From: Aquanectria penicillioides
Taxonomy: Eukaryota; Ascomycota; Sordariomycetes; Hypocreales; Nectriaceae
NCBI GenBank assembly: GCA_003415625.1
Contig: PYIU01000009.1
Span: 1,860,001-1,924,000, forward strand
DNA length: 64,000 nt
Direction: 5' to 3'
In this document: positions 28,301-41,000 of the stretch, one piece after another
Numbering within the stretch: the first letter of the stretch is position 1
Layout: each line of letters opens with the position of its first letter
Notes under the pieces: model-generated
The model's input: the letters and a program-made list of their open reading frames with translations, nothing else
What the model was told of the DNA's origin: nothing
The model's database searches: none
Position numbers and translations under genes: made by a program

Positions 28301-28740
28301 TATAATAATTAAAAAAGTAAAATAAAAATAATATAATAAGCTATTATATATATTTATTTATTAAAACTTTTAGCCTAATATTAAAAGTAGCTTAATATTT
28401 ATTATTTATTAAAATAAAGATTGCCTATTTTAAAAGGCAAAAGATTTACTATTTATATTATATAGTATTATATATATATAAACTCTTTAAAAGGCCTATT
28501 ATATAATTTAATTTTAAATACTTCCTTAAAAGTTAAGACTTTATAATAATTAGCTAAATAAATAAAAGGAAAGTTAAATTATATAAAGTTATATAAAAAT
28601 TATATAATATTTATTCTTTTTATTATATAATATTTATATAATTTATATATAATTTTTTATTTTTAGTCTATAACCCTAGCCTATAACTACTTAATTAATT
28701 AATTAATTAATTAACTGCAGCCTTATAATAATGCATGCAT
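22375..28740 (+). repeat. Rightward extension of Z and unidentified AT-rich DNA
   Basis: 22,550-24,170 is repeated inverted at 14,790-16,545; beyond that I found no second copy in the window. Contents are AT-rich microsatellites (taa/tag runs near 22,245-22,300, 22,990-23,030 and 27,972-28,015) and coding-like remnants. No RNA gene or recognisable element boundary is seen until the G-rich tract at 28,760. Confidence 0.5.
22440..22880 (+). pseudogene. RIP-killed coding remnant in Z, family unknown
   Basis: One + frame stays open for about 145 codons if TAA/TAG are read as Gln/Trp. It has an acidic stretch (KEEKANK, NKEIKIDI) followed by a strongly basic Lys/Gln/Arg-rich stretch near 22,770-22,830. 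The charge pattern argues for a real protein, but no domain is recognised. Part of it is repeated inverted near 16,130-16,340. Confidence 0.35.
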
Positions 28741-28759
28741 ATATATATATATATATAAA

Positions 28760-28783
28760 GGGGGAGGGGGAGGGGGGGGGGGG
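28760..28783 (+). other. G-rich tract (G5-A-G5-A-G12)
   Basis: A run of 22 G and 2 A directly after an (AT)n tract (28,740-28,756), in DNA that is otherwise almost free of G runs. It has enough consecutive G to form a four-layer G-quadruplex on the + strand. G runs contain no TpG or CpA and so escape RIP. Homopolymer length may be affected by sequencing error. Confidence 0.7.
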
Positions 28784-28813
28784 TAAGTAAAGTAGTTAAA
28801 GCTAGCGCTAAAT

Positions 28814-28983
28814 AGGTCTCTTTTAAAATAAGTTCTTTAAAAAGCATAAGTCTCTTTTAGAATAAGTTCTTTAAAGAGTATAGATCTCTTTTAGAATAAG
28901 TTCTTTAAAGAGCATAGATCTTTTTTAGAATAAGTTCTTTAAAGAGCATAGGTCTCTTTTAGAACAAGTTCTTTAAAGAGCAT
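28814..28983 (+). repeat. 34-bp tandem repeat, five copies
   Basis: Five adjacent 34-bp units (28,814-28,983, exactly 170 bp) of the form AGRTCTCTTTTAGAATAAG then TTCTTTAAAGAGCAT, with a few C/T and G/A differences. Each unit holds the near-palindrome TTCTTTAAAGA. A single related copy of that core lies in repeat Z (17,090 and 43,988). Confidence 0.9.
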
Positions 28984-28984
28984 A

Positions 28985-29092
28985 CTAATTGCTATTTTTA
29001 TTATTATTTTATATTAATTATATATAGCTAAAAATAATAATTATAATAATAATAATAATAACTATAATTATAATTATAATTATAACTATAAC

Positions 29093-29126
<34 letters not shown>

Positions 29127-30700
29127 GCAATATATATCTATTATATTTATAAATAGCATTTTATATTAATATTAATAAATATTAAGATATTAAGCTAGCT
29201 GCATTAAGGCAAAGGGTGCTATATTAACCTTAAGGGCAGTATAGAATTTACTTTATTTTATATATATTATATAGATAATAAAAGATAAAAAGAATAGTCT
29301 ATATTAAGATTAAATTAATATATAATCTTTCTCTTTTTTATTCTTTATAATTATAAAAAACTAAATATTAATAGATATTAAGGCTAATAGCTATAAAGCT
29401 TATATCTATATATATAAGCTATATAAGCTATTACTATATTTAATAAAGGCTAATACTTATATATTAATAGTAGCTTTATAAAAGGAAATAGCTATAATAA
29501 ATATAGCTTAATTTAGTTCTATTATAGATATATTACTAATATAAATTATAAAAAGAAAAGCTTTAGCAATTAAAGGCTAAGGCTATTTAAGCTAAAAGAA
29601 AGGCAATTTAAATGCATTTTTAAGCTATATTTATAGTTCTAACTATAAATTTTAATATTAATTAGCTCTATAAGCTAATTAATAAAGTTAATTATATAGC
29701 TATAGCTCTTAAAAGCTTAATAGCTATATTGCCTTTTTTAATTAAAAGGGCTAAAGCTATTTAAAAATAAATAGCATTAAAGAATAATAGTAATAATAAA
29801 TAGAGTTAATTTTAATATAGATTTATATTAATTAATATTAATAATAAAGATTAAAGTTTAATATAACTCTTTAAGTAATAGCTTAAGCTTAAATAAAGCT
29901 AAAGAGAGATTAAAGTAAAGAGGGCTTAAGAATAAAAAGAAAAATAGCAAAAAGAATAATAAAAAAAATAAAATAAATCTTATATCTTTTAAAAAGAATA
30001 TAGACTTAAAGTAAATAAAGTTATTAAAATAAATAAATATAAATTAAATATAATAATAAATAAAGGTAAAATTTAAAATTAAAATAAAGCTAAAGTAAAG
30101 ATCTAGCTATTAAAGGGGCAGGCTTTAGTATATTATTTATATAATAGGCTAGTTTTTTTTCTCTTTTAAAGAGGGTTTTTTTAGGTATATTAATTTCCCT
30201 TTTAATAAAGAGAATTAAAGCACTTAAATAAAAAAGTTATTAAAAGATAAAAGCAATATAAAAATAAATATATTTTAAACTAAATATAGCTTAATAGCTA
30301 GCTTATAGTATAGTATAATATATAAATAAACTAACTATTTAATAAAGTAATATATAATTTAGGCTTTAAATAAATATTATTTAAGCTTAAAGAGATTATA
30401 AAATAAATTAAATAAAGTTTTCTTTTAGATTAAATAAAATAAATAATATAATATAATATAGCTAATTATTTTAATAGTATTTTTATATTAATATTAAAAT
30501 ATATTTATTTTAAGGATCTTTTTTTTAAAAAAAAATCTTTAAAATTTAATATATTTTATTTATATTTAAATAAATAAAAAGCTTTTATATTTTTAAAGTC
30601 TTTTATATAAATAAATAGTTTTCTTTTTTATATAAAATAAAAAGATTTTAATTACTTTTATTTTATTATTTATATATTATTTATAAAACTTATATTAATA
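28985..30700 (-). repeat. Repeat E, inverted copy (left arm of composite)
   Basis: About 1.7 kb, inverted match of 35,145-36,830, ending where LINE copy B begins. With the direct copy on the other side of the LINE it forms a 1.7-kb inverted repeat around a 4.44-kb core. Confidence 0.7.
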
Positions 30701-30702
30701 TT

Positions 30703-32060
30703 TATAATAACCTTTACTTTTAGACTTATAACTGCTTATAGCCATTTTAAACTACCTTTAAAATGTCTAAAAATACAATCAATTAATCCCTTATGCTAAA
30801 TTACCTTTAGATATAATAGCGCATTAAGAGCGCAATACTAATGCTATAGCCCTTTTAATAGTTATTAATTTAGGAAGATGCAGCATTAAAAACAGCCAAT
30901 ACAACCCCCTTTCTACTGCCAGCCAATATAGCAGTATGCCTAAAGTAAATAAAGCAATAGAAGCTAGTAGAAGCCTTACAATTAATAAAGATAAAGAAGC
31001 CTATAAAGCTATTATTAAGATTATTTTATTTTATCTCCTTAAAGCGGTTTAAAAGGTATTTTAAATCTATACTAATATATATAAAGTATGCTTTTGCCCT
31101 TTTTTAAGATTAATATAACCTTTAAAAAGAGATTTATTAATAAAATTACTATTACTATAATAATTGCTATTATTATAGCAATAATAGCTATTTTAATTAA
31201 TTTAACTTTCTTTTCTTTTTAGCTAATATAGCAATTTTATATATTAATTCTTTTATATAGCCTTATATTTATAAATATTAAAACTAATAAATATATAATA
31301 TATAGCTATATTAAGTATAAGGTTATTATTTATACTAAAGATACCCCTAAAGATATTAAAAACTATATTTTAATAAAAACTATATAAGTAATAAACTAAG
31401 CTTATAGTAATTTTTATATAATTATAATATATTGCCTTTTTAATAGAAATATAATTCTTATCTTTTTTACTTTAAAATAGATTAAAGCCTTTTATAAAAA
31501 AGAATAAATAGCTATTATATTTAGAAATAATACTTTTTTTATTTTTTTTATTTTTATTATTTTAGTAAAAAGAATTTAAATTAAATCTATTTTTAATAAT
31601 ATAAATAAATTTATTAAAACTATTAATAATATTAATACCTTAAGGATTAATAAAGTAAAGCTTACTTAAGCCTATAATAGTATTATAATAAAAATAAACT
31701 TAATTCTTTATATTTTATTTATTAAAAAAGTTAATAGCCTATATAATAATAGATTACTTTTTAATATTAAACTTTATAATTATAAACTTTTTAATAAAGA
31801 ATTAAAATCTATTTAATGCTTTTAATACTATAAATATAGCTATATTATAAGAAACTACTAATCTACCTTAATCTATAGTTAATATAGTAACTTAATATAT
31901 AATAATTACTTTATTAAAAAAGGAGAAATCCTTTATTACTATACCCTTTACTATAGGGATTATTTAGCCTAAAGTTATATCTATTTTATAGTAAAAAAGC
32001 ATTAAATTTATATAAAAGAAGGATATTATAAATAATTAATAAAATATAAAGAATATACTT
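30703..32060 (+). pseudogene. LINE copy B ORF1 remnant (zinc-knuckle protein)
   Basis: The clearest motif starts at 31,817: C-F-stop-Y-Y-K-Y-S-Y-I-I-R-N-Y, which is the CX2CX4HX4C zinc knuckle with three of its four ligands changed to Tyr by C-to-T or G-to-A mutation. A second C/H-spaced motif, now all Tyr, follows about 50 bp later. In known Tad1-like LINEs ORF1 binds the element RNA; that role is inferred by family. Stops are TAA/TAG throughout and no start is preserved. Confidence 0.65.
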
Positions 32061-32349
32061 TAATATAGTAAAATATCCACTATATATAATAGAATAGCTT
32101 CTTTAAGAACCCTTTCTTTATAGCTTTTCTTTTTACTAAAAGAGTTAGCTAACCCTTAAGCTTTATAAATAAATAGTACTATACTTTATTTAATACTTTC
32201 CTTTTCTTTAGTATCTATACTTTATTACTATTATCTATTAAATTAATCTTTTTATTTATATTTAATTAATATAAATTCTATTTTAAAATATATACTATTG
32301 CCTTAAATTAATCTATTAAGCACTATATATCTATAATAGATATAATGCA

Positions 32350-35000
32350 ATTATACTTTTAAAATTAGCTAAAAATTAAAGGATTAATATTTTAATAAAC
32401 CTTAAAAAATTAAACTATACTATAATCTATTACTTAAGCTATATAGCTCTTTATATATATAAATAATATAAATTAAAGACTTAAATCTATTAAATAAAAG
32501 AAAATTAAATTAAAATTAATTTTAAATACTACTATATAAAAATAATTATAGTATATAACCCTTTAAAAAGTAAGGAAGACTTAAGGGCAATATATACTTT
32601 AATTAACCTTACTTTAGCCCCTAAAATAATTATAATTAAAGACTTTAATTTATATTATTTAATATAGAACTACTATAATAAAACTACTTTATATAGCTTA
32701 ATCTTTTTAATAAAAATGCAATAATTAAATATAGCCTTAATAACTTTTTATAGAACTATAACTTAAGAAATAGATAATACTAAAAATAATACCTTTAATT
32801 TAGCTTAAGCCTTAAAGAATAGTTATATTATTTATTTAAGCTTTAATTATAATTTAAATAGCTTTAATTATATTTTATAGTAAATATATATTAAGTTCTC
32901 TATAAATATATTGCCCTTTCTTTTATTAAACCTTTAGCCTATAGCATTTAACTAATATATAATAAACCCTAAAAAAGCTAAACTTAAAGTATAAATTACT
33001 CTCTATTAAACTTTAAGCAAAATAACCTTTATATAATAGCTAAAAAAGGCAATTAAATAGCTAATTTAAGGACTGCACTAAATTGCTTAATATACTACCT
33101 TAATATAAAGGCAATTTAGGCCTAATTGCAATAATTAATAGGATTAGCCTATTATAAAGGCTATTTATTAATTTAAATAAATATAAAAATATATATAATG
33201 CAATAATATAATAGCTAATTAGCTAAAACTATAAAAGGTAGGCAATAAGTAAAAGGCTTATATAGCTAAAGCTAAATATATAGCTTAATATAATACTTTA
33301 TTTAAAGCTAAAATAGAAAAAGGTATTAATAGCTAAAAGAAACTTTAAAACTTAAAAAAATAAATATAACTTTAAAGCAATATTGCTTTAGCCCCTTTAT
33401 AGCTTCTTCCCTTTAATTGCTTTAAGTAAGATTTTTTAGCTATAAGCTATATTAAAAAGGCAATTATATTAATAAAATACTTTTTCTTTAAGCTTTAAAT
33501 AGATAATTAAAATATTAAATCTATTATAATAAACCTTATAATATAACTATTAAATATAAATTAAATGCTATAAAATGCTAAAGACTTAATATAAAACTAT
33601 ATTAAATTTTATAAATTAGCTTACTTACTTTTTAAAATTTAATTATAAAAAGCCTTTAGTAATAATAAATTCCTTACTAGCTTTTTTAAAGTATATAGTA
33701 AGCTCTTTTTAAAAGCCTTTATTATTATTATTAATATTTGCATTATATTTAAGTATTTTTTATATTACTTTTATTATATAATTATTACTATTATTTTTAA
33801 ATTAAATAAAATAATAGCTTAAAAATATATAATATTTAAATAAAGATCTATTTCTTTTCTTAATATAATAAATAAAGTAATAGAATTAATAATAGCCTAA
33901 TAAATAGTAATAATAGCTAAAAACCTAAATATACTTTTGAATAATTAAATAAAGAATAGATCTTAAAGGTCTATTAAGCTTACCCTTATAATTATAGTAA
34001 AAGCAATATATATAATATAGGCTTATAGTAAAATAGCATTACTTTTTTAATTAAACTTTACTATAGCCTTTAATTTAATTAATTATAAAAGGCTTATTAT
34101 TACTTTTTATAATTAAGGCTATTTATAATAATTATTAATTTAGCTTTTAAGCTATTTATTTAAATAATTAATATACCTTTAATTTAATAATAAATCCTTT
34201 AAACCCTATAGTATTAAAGCTAAAGTTCTATAAAGATTGCTATTTTTCTTTATTCTTTTTATTCTATTTATATTAAGGCTTTATATAGTACTTAAAGAAG
34301 TCTTTAGCATTATAATAATTAAATTTATTAATAATATAAATATATTTATATTTAAGAAAGATATAATAAAGACTTAAGCTTAACTTAAAGCTATATAAAT
34401 AATATATATATTTTAAGCCTTTATTAATAGTATAATCTTTAAATCTATTAAGGCCTAGCTTTTTTATTTCTTTTATTAATATTAAAAATATTAAGTTTAA
34501 TTAACTTTTATTTATAATATAATTTAGCTATAAGAATTATATTATTTCCTTAAATTATAGCTATATAAAAAGCTACTTTAAGGCTTATATATCTTTAAGC
34601 TTAAAGGAAAACTTAAGTACTAAAGGTAGGCCCTTACTGCCTTTATAGTAAGTATATAAAAAGTAAACCTTAAGGCTGCCTATATAATATATATATATAT
34701 AATTAAATCTATAATTACTTATAGTATTAATATATACTATTCCTTAATAAAAAAGGGTAATAATTTAAAAGAAATTGCTAAAGCTTTATTTATTAAATAA
34801 ACTTAAGCCCTTTATATTATTAAGGAAGGCTATAAAGCTACTTTAATTAAATTATTAAAAAGTAAGCTTAAAATCTTTTTATTTAATATATATTTTAATA
34901 AATAATTTATTTAATTTTAAGGCTAGCTTTAAGCTTAAGGCATTAAAAAAATTTTTTTTTTATAATTATATTAATAATATATTAAATTTATTGCTATTAT
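32350..35000 (+). pseudogene. LINE copy B ORF2 remnant (endonuclease-RT)
   Basis: The endonuclease reads IIIVYNPLK (usual INVYNP) near 32,545, KDFNLYYLI (usual GDFNLHHPLW) at 32,641 and, about 60 codons on, the TIDL/SDH-type end of the domain. The RT shows the palm motifs AFNLIN and FINN with both catalytic Asp codons turned to Asn (GAY to AAY), so catalysis was lost even apart from the stops. It ends in the conserved post-RT region shared by Tad1-like elements. RNase H was not recognised. Confidence 0.75.
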
Positions 35001-35144
35001 TATAATAGCTTTTAGTATAAATTAATATAAAAATATAAAAAATAGCTTATTAATTAACTTTTTAATAAAAAATATAAAAAAGATTAAAAGTTAATTAAAA
35101 ATTAAATATTAATTAATTAAAGGCACTATTAAAAATAAGCTAAA

Positions 35145-37305
35145 TATAAGTTTTATAAATAGTATATAAATAATAAAATAAAGGCAATTAAAATCTTTTT
35201 ATTTTATATAAAGAAAAAAACTATTTATCTATATAAAGGACTTAAAAAGTATAAAAGCTTTTTATTTATTTAAATATAAATAAAATATATTAAACTTTAG
35301 GGATTCCTTTTTTAAAGAAAGGTCCTTAAAGTAAATATACCTTAATACTAATATAAAAATACTATTAAAATAATTAGCTATATTATACTATATTGCTTGC
35401 TTTATTTAAGCTAAAAGGAAACTTTATTTAATTTACTTTATAATCTTTTTAAGCTTAAATAATATTTATTTAAAGCTTAAATTATATATTACTTTATTAA
35501 ATAGCTAGCCTATTTATATATTATATTATACTATAAGCTAGCTATTAAACTATATTTAGTTTAAAATATATTTATTTTTATATTATTTTTACCTTTTAAT
35601 AAATCTTTTATTTAAGTGCTTTAACCTCTTTATTAAAAGAGAAGTTAATATATTTAAAAAAACCCCTTTTAAAAAAGAGAAAAAACTAGCCTATTATATA
35701 AATAATATACTAAAGCCTATCCCTTTAATATTTAAATCTCTATTTTAGCTTTATTTTAGTTTTAAATTTTATTTTTATTTACTATTATATTTAATCTATA
35801 TTTATTTACTTTAGTAACTTTATTTACTTTAAGTTTATATTCTTTTTAAAAGATATAAAATCTATTTTATTCTTTTTATTATTTTTTTTACTATTTTTCT
35901 CTTTATTCTTAAGCCCTTTTTACTTTAATTTCCCTTTAGCTTTATTTAAGCTTAAGCTATTGCTTAAAGAGCTATATTAAACTTTAATCTCTATTATTAA
36001 TATTAGCTAATATAAACCTATATTAAAACTAACTTTATTTATTGCTATTACTACTCTTTAATGCTATCTATTTTTAAATAGCTTTAGCCCCTTTAACTAA
36101 AGAAAGCAATATAGCTATTAAGCTTTTAAAAGCTATAGCTATATAATTAATTCTATTAATTAGCTTATAGAGCTAATTAATACTAAAACCTATAATTAGA
36201 ACTATAGGTATAGCTTAAAAGTGCACTTAAGTTACCCTTCTTTTAATTTAAGTGGCTTTAGCCCTTAATTGCTAAAGCTCCTCTTTCTATAATCTATATT
36301 AGCAATATACCTATAGCAAAACTAAATTAAGCTATACTTACTATAACTATCCCTTTCTATAAAGCTATTACTAATATATAGGCATTAGCCTCTATTAAGT
36401 ATAATAGTAATTTATATAGCTTATATATATAAGCGCAAGCTATATAGCTACTAGCCTTAATATTTATTAATAGTTAGTCTTTTTTAGCTATAAAAAATAA
36501 AAAAGAAAAGAATTATATATTAGCTTAATTTTAGTATAGACTATTCTTTTTATCTTTTGCTATCTATATAATGTATATAGAATAGAGTAGATTTTACACT
36601 GCCCTTAAGGTTAATATAGCACCCCCTACCTTAATGCAGCTAGCTTAGCGTCTTAATATCTACTAATATTAGTATAAAATACTATTTATAAATACATTAG
36701 GTATATACTATTATTATTATTATTATAGTTATAGTTATAGTTATAGTTATAGTTATTATTATTATTATTATAGTTATTATTTTTAGCTATATATAATTAG
36801 TATAAAATAGCAATAAGAATAGCAATTAGCGCTTATATAAGTTAAGTATTTTATGTAAGTAATACATTAATAGAGTGTATACTTAAAGGCAATAAAGAAG
36901 CTTTTATAGAAGTATATAAAAAAAGAAAAAAAAAAAAGAAAATAGATATATCTATAAAGATTAAAAAATAATAATAGTAATACTTAAATAATTAATAGCC
37001 AGCTAGCTATTAGCTAGTATTAAGTTAATGCTTTATTTTCTATAATAGGCCTATAGTATAGATAATTTAGGCCTATTATAGGCCTTACTTTTACTTTACT
37101 TACTAACCCTATAATTAAGTAAATAGAATATTTTAATAATAATATTAAATTAACTCTTAATTTAATGCTTTTCTATAAAGGATTTATATTAAGTTTAATA
37201 TTATATTAAATAAAGGTTTTTATTTTATTAATATAGTTTTTTTCTTTATTTATATAGTATAAAAGCACTATTTATTTTCTAGATCTATAAAATATTAATA
37301 AATAA
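35145..37305 (+). repeat. Repeat E, longest direct copy
   Basis: 2.16 kb: LINE-proximal part 35,145-35,710, middle part 35,710-36,985, tail 36,985-37,305. The middle has (tta)n and (tagtta)n microsatellites at 36,708-36,780. Coding-like remnants run on the minus strand. It may be an independent element that sits beside the LINE, or the far 3' part of the LINE; four of five copies of the LINE-proximal part touch a LINE 3' end. It ends with an (AATA)n tail where an inverted LINE fragment begins. Confidence 0.65.
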
Positions 37306-37311
37306 ATAAAT

Positions 37312-38085
37312 ATAAAACTTATATTTAATTTATTTTATTAATACTTTTAATTAATTAATATTTAATTTTTAATTAATTTTTAATTTTTTTATATTTTTTA
37401 TTAAAAAGCTAATTAATAAATTACTTTTTATATTTTTATATTTATTTATACTAAAAGCTATTATAATAATAATAATATATTTAATATATTATTAATATAA
37501 TTATAAAAAAATTTTTTTTTAATGCCTTAAGTTTAAATTTAATCTTAAAATTAAATAAATTATTTATTAAAATATATATTAAATAAAAAGATTTTAAGCT
37601 TACTTTTTAATAGTTTAATTAAAATAGCCTTATAGCCTTTTTTAATAATATAAAGCACTTAAATTTATTTAATAAATAAAGCTTTAATAATTCTTTTTAA
37701 ATTATTGCCCTTTTTTATTAAAGAATAGTATATATTAATGCTATAAGCAATTATAGATTTAATTATATATATATATATTATATAGGCAGCCTTAAGGTTT
37801 ACTCTTTATATACTTGCTATAAAAGCAATAAAGGCCTGCCTTTAGCGCTTAAGTTTTCCCTTAAGCTTAAAAATATATAGGCCCTAAAGTAGCTTTTTGT
37901 ATAGCTATAACTTAAGGAAATAGTATAATTTCTATAGCTAGATTGTATTATAGATAAGGGTTAGTTAGACTTAATGCCTTTAGTGTTAGTAAAAGAAATA
38001 GAGGAGTTAGGCCTTAGTGGATTTAAAGGTTATATTATTAATAAAGGCCTAAAATATATATACTGTTTATATAGCTTTAAGTCTA
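37312..38085 (-). mobile_element. LINE 3' fragment, inverted
   Basis: Reverse complement of the LINE 3' part (compare 34,370-35,145). Near 37,905-38,080 it keeps several unmutated TpG sites (TTTGTATAG, TTAGTGTTAG, TTAGTGGATT) where the complete copies have TpA, so this piece gives a better view of the ancestral RT region. Confidence 0.75.
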
Positions 38086-41000
38086 TTATTATCTATTAAT
38101 ATTAATGCATTATTATAATTACTATTATTAAGATTATTACTATTTTCTTTCTTTTTATATATATTTAGCCTATTATTATTATTATTATTATTACTGTTTT
38201 TATTTTTATTAAAATTAATTTTATTTACTTTATATAACTTAAAAAGATATTTTAAATATTAATAGGCCTTATTTTAGTATTTAAGCCTTAATTATTTATA
38301 GGCATTATATATACTCTTTATATTTATTTAATATTAAATAGCTCTTTATACTTTATTAATTAATAAATAATATTAAGGATGCTATACTTTAGTGCCCTTT
38401 AGCTATTTATTTCCTTAATATTAATCTTAATATCTTTATAGTATTAATTATTTCTTTTTAATTATATTAAAGCTCTTTTTACTTTTTATTTCTATAATAA
38501 TAGTAACCTTAAAAAATTCTATAGCTTTAATTAATAAGGCCTATACTATAAAATATAAACTTAATTAAATGCTTTAATAAGTAAATGCAAAAGTACTTTT
38601 ATTGCTATATTTTAAATATTATTTAAAAAGATAAAAATAAAATCTTTAATATACTTTTTATACTATATTTTTCTCTTTTTCTATTAGCTATTACTATTAT
38701 TATTATTAATAGCTATATTATACTATATAATTTACTTAAAGTAAATATTTTATATAATTACTTTCTTTTTTATTAATGATAGATCTTAAAGTTTCTTTAA
38801 ATATATATAGTTTTAATTTAACTATTAGTAAATTTAGCTAGCTATAATTAATTTATACTTTTTAAATTAAATAAAGTAATCTTTATAAATTACAATTAGC
38901 TAGCCTAAAGAAAAGTATATAAAATAAGAAAATAATATATAGCTAAACTATAATATACTATTTACTTTTTGCTATATTTAAATAGTCTATTAAATCTTTT
39001 TTAATTTAACTTTTAAAAACTTATAATAATATATTTTATATATTTATATTAGTATTATAGTGCTATTATAAAGTATATAATAGAAGTTCTATACTATTAA
39101 TACTTTCTTACTTTAAGGAATAGATATATATTAATTAAGTTTATTAAATGCTTATTTATTTTCTATAAACTTTTAATTAAATTAATTAAGTATATTAAAT
39201 ATATTATAATTTAATTTATATATATTTATTTTAATAAAAAAAACTTAATATTAATTTATTAAATAATAGCTTTTATTTACTTAAATATAATTTTATTAAA
39301 ATTAAATAAACTAAAATTAATTAAATTTAGCTTAAATAGATTAAATCTAATTATAAACTTTATAATATTAACTTTATTAAAATCTCTTTTATTAACTTTA
39401 CTTTTAGCTTTAGCTTAAATATAAAACTAATACTTTAAGAGATTTTTATTTTTTAGCCTAAAAGCACTAGTAATAATAGCTTTAAATAGCATTAGTTCTT
39501 TAATGCTTATATTATTTAAAGTACTATTAATAGCATTAAAATATAACTTTAATAATAACTCTTTTTAAGGCTATAAAACTGCTTTTAAATTGCTTTATTG
39601 CTATACCTTTATTCTTTATATTAGATTTAATACTATAATATTTAATTAATAAAAAAATATTTTAATATATATTATTATTATTATTTTTATTATTAGTTAT
39701 TAATATAATAGCTATATAAATAGAATCTTTATTTATTAATATAGCATTTAAGCTAATAAATAGAATTAATCTTATTTAAGCTAATGCTTTTTTAATATAT
39801 TATATTATATAATTAAATAATAAATTAATAAAAATATTTAAGATTTATGAATTTAATTAATTAAATATAATGCTTTATAAATTAAGCCTAAGCTAAAATA
39901 TCTATTAATTAAAATTGCTTAATACTTTATCTTTATATTTTTAAATTATATAATTAAAATAATTAAATAAATTATTACTTTTAAATAAATAATTGCTATT
40001 AAATCCCTTTTATATTTACTATATATAATAGTTTTAAATAGACTTAAAGAGATTTTATATACTTTAAGCTAATTTATTAGATTTATTGCCTTTTATATTA
40101 ATAAAAGAATTAAAATCTATAATAATTTTAGTAGATAGATATTATATATCTTTCTTTATATATATATATCTCTTTTTTATTATACCTTAAGACTATATTA
40201 GTACTACTATATATATTTATATATACTTAATTATATCTATATATATATATATATAATGGTATCTATATATATATAGATTTACTTAAATATTTTTATTAAA
40301 AAAAATACTAATTATAATAGTCTATATATACTCTATATACTTTACTATAATTAAATCTATAGGCAACTTTATATAATATTTTATATATTTGCTTTTTTAA
40401 TAACTGCTAATATATATTTTATAATCTTAAAAACTAATAATTAATATTAAATATACTTTAAAATATAATAATTACTTTAGTTAAGCCTTTTATTTTTCTA
40501 TTAATCTTTAATTATATTTATAAAAATATATCTTTTTTATTAATATTATACTTTTATTAATATAAATATATTAAAAATCTTTTATTAATTTAAATTTAAT
40601 TTATATTTAAGCAATAAACCTTTATTATAATTGCATTATTGCTATTTTATTTAAGACCTTTACTTTATAGTTAAATATATAATAAAGGCAAAAATAGTTA
40701 TTATTTTAATATTAATTAAAAATATAGATTAATAATTATTATAACTTTATATAATAAAATCTTATAAATAAAGAGATAAATAGGTTTATTCCTTTTAGCT
40801 TATAATGCCTATTTAATCCTTTATTTATTTATTTCCTTTTATATTTATTATTCTATCTATAAATTTTAGCTTAATTTTACTTTATTTTTTATTAAATAAA
40901 TCTATTAATGCATTTATTTATATATACTATTTAAAACCTTAATATTTATATATATTTATATTTATATATATACTTCTATATACTTATATTTATATATATA

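Larger units (their letters stand above)
30703..35145 (+). mobile_element. Tad1-like LINE copy B, RIP-inactivated
   Basis: 4.44 kb, uninterrupted and the easiest copy to read. Order: ORF1 with zinc knuckles (31,817 onward), APE-type endonuclease (KDFNLYY at 32,641), RT with the palm motif near 34,055-34,080 and FINN (from FVDD) at 34,324-34,335, then the Tad1-type C-terminal segment that reads GYKATLIKLLKSKLKI near 34,830. The distance from element start to endonuclease motif is 1,938 bp here, against 1,934 in A and 1,926 in C. It is flanked by inverted E and direct E. Confidence 0.82.

Noticed and set aside
28814..28983. 34-bp direct repeats as a CRISPR array
   Set aside because: The units are directly adjacent with no spacers, in a fungal nuclear genome; an ordinary tandem repeat.
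28928..28983. Palindromic core TTCTTTAAAGA as a terminal inverted repeat
   Set aside because: It occurs inside each tandem unit and in the middle of repeat Z, not at the ends of a defined element.
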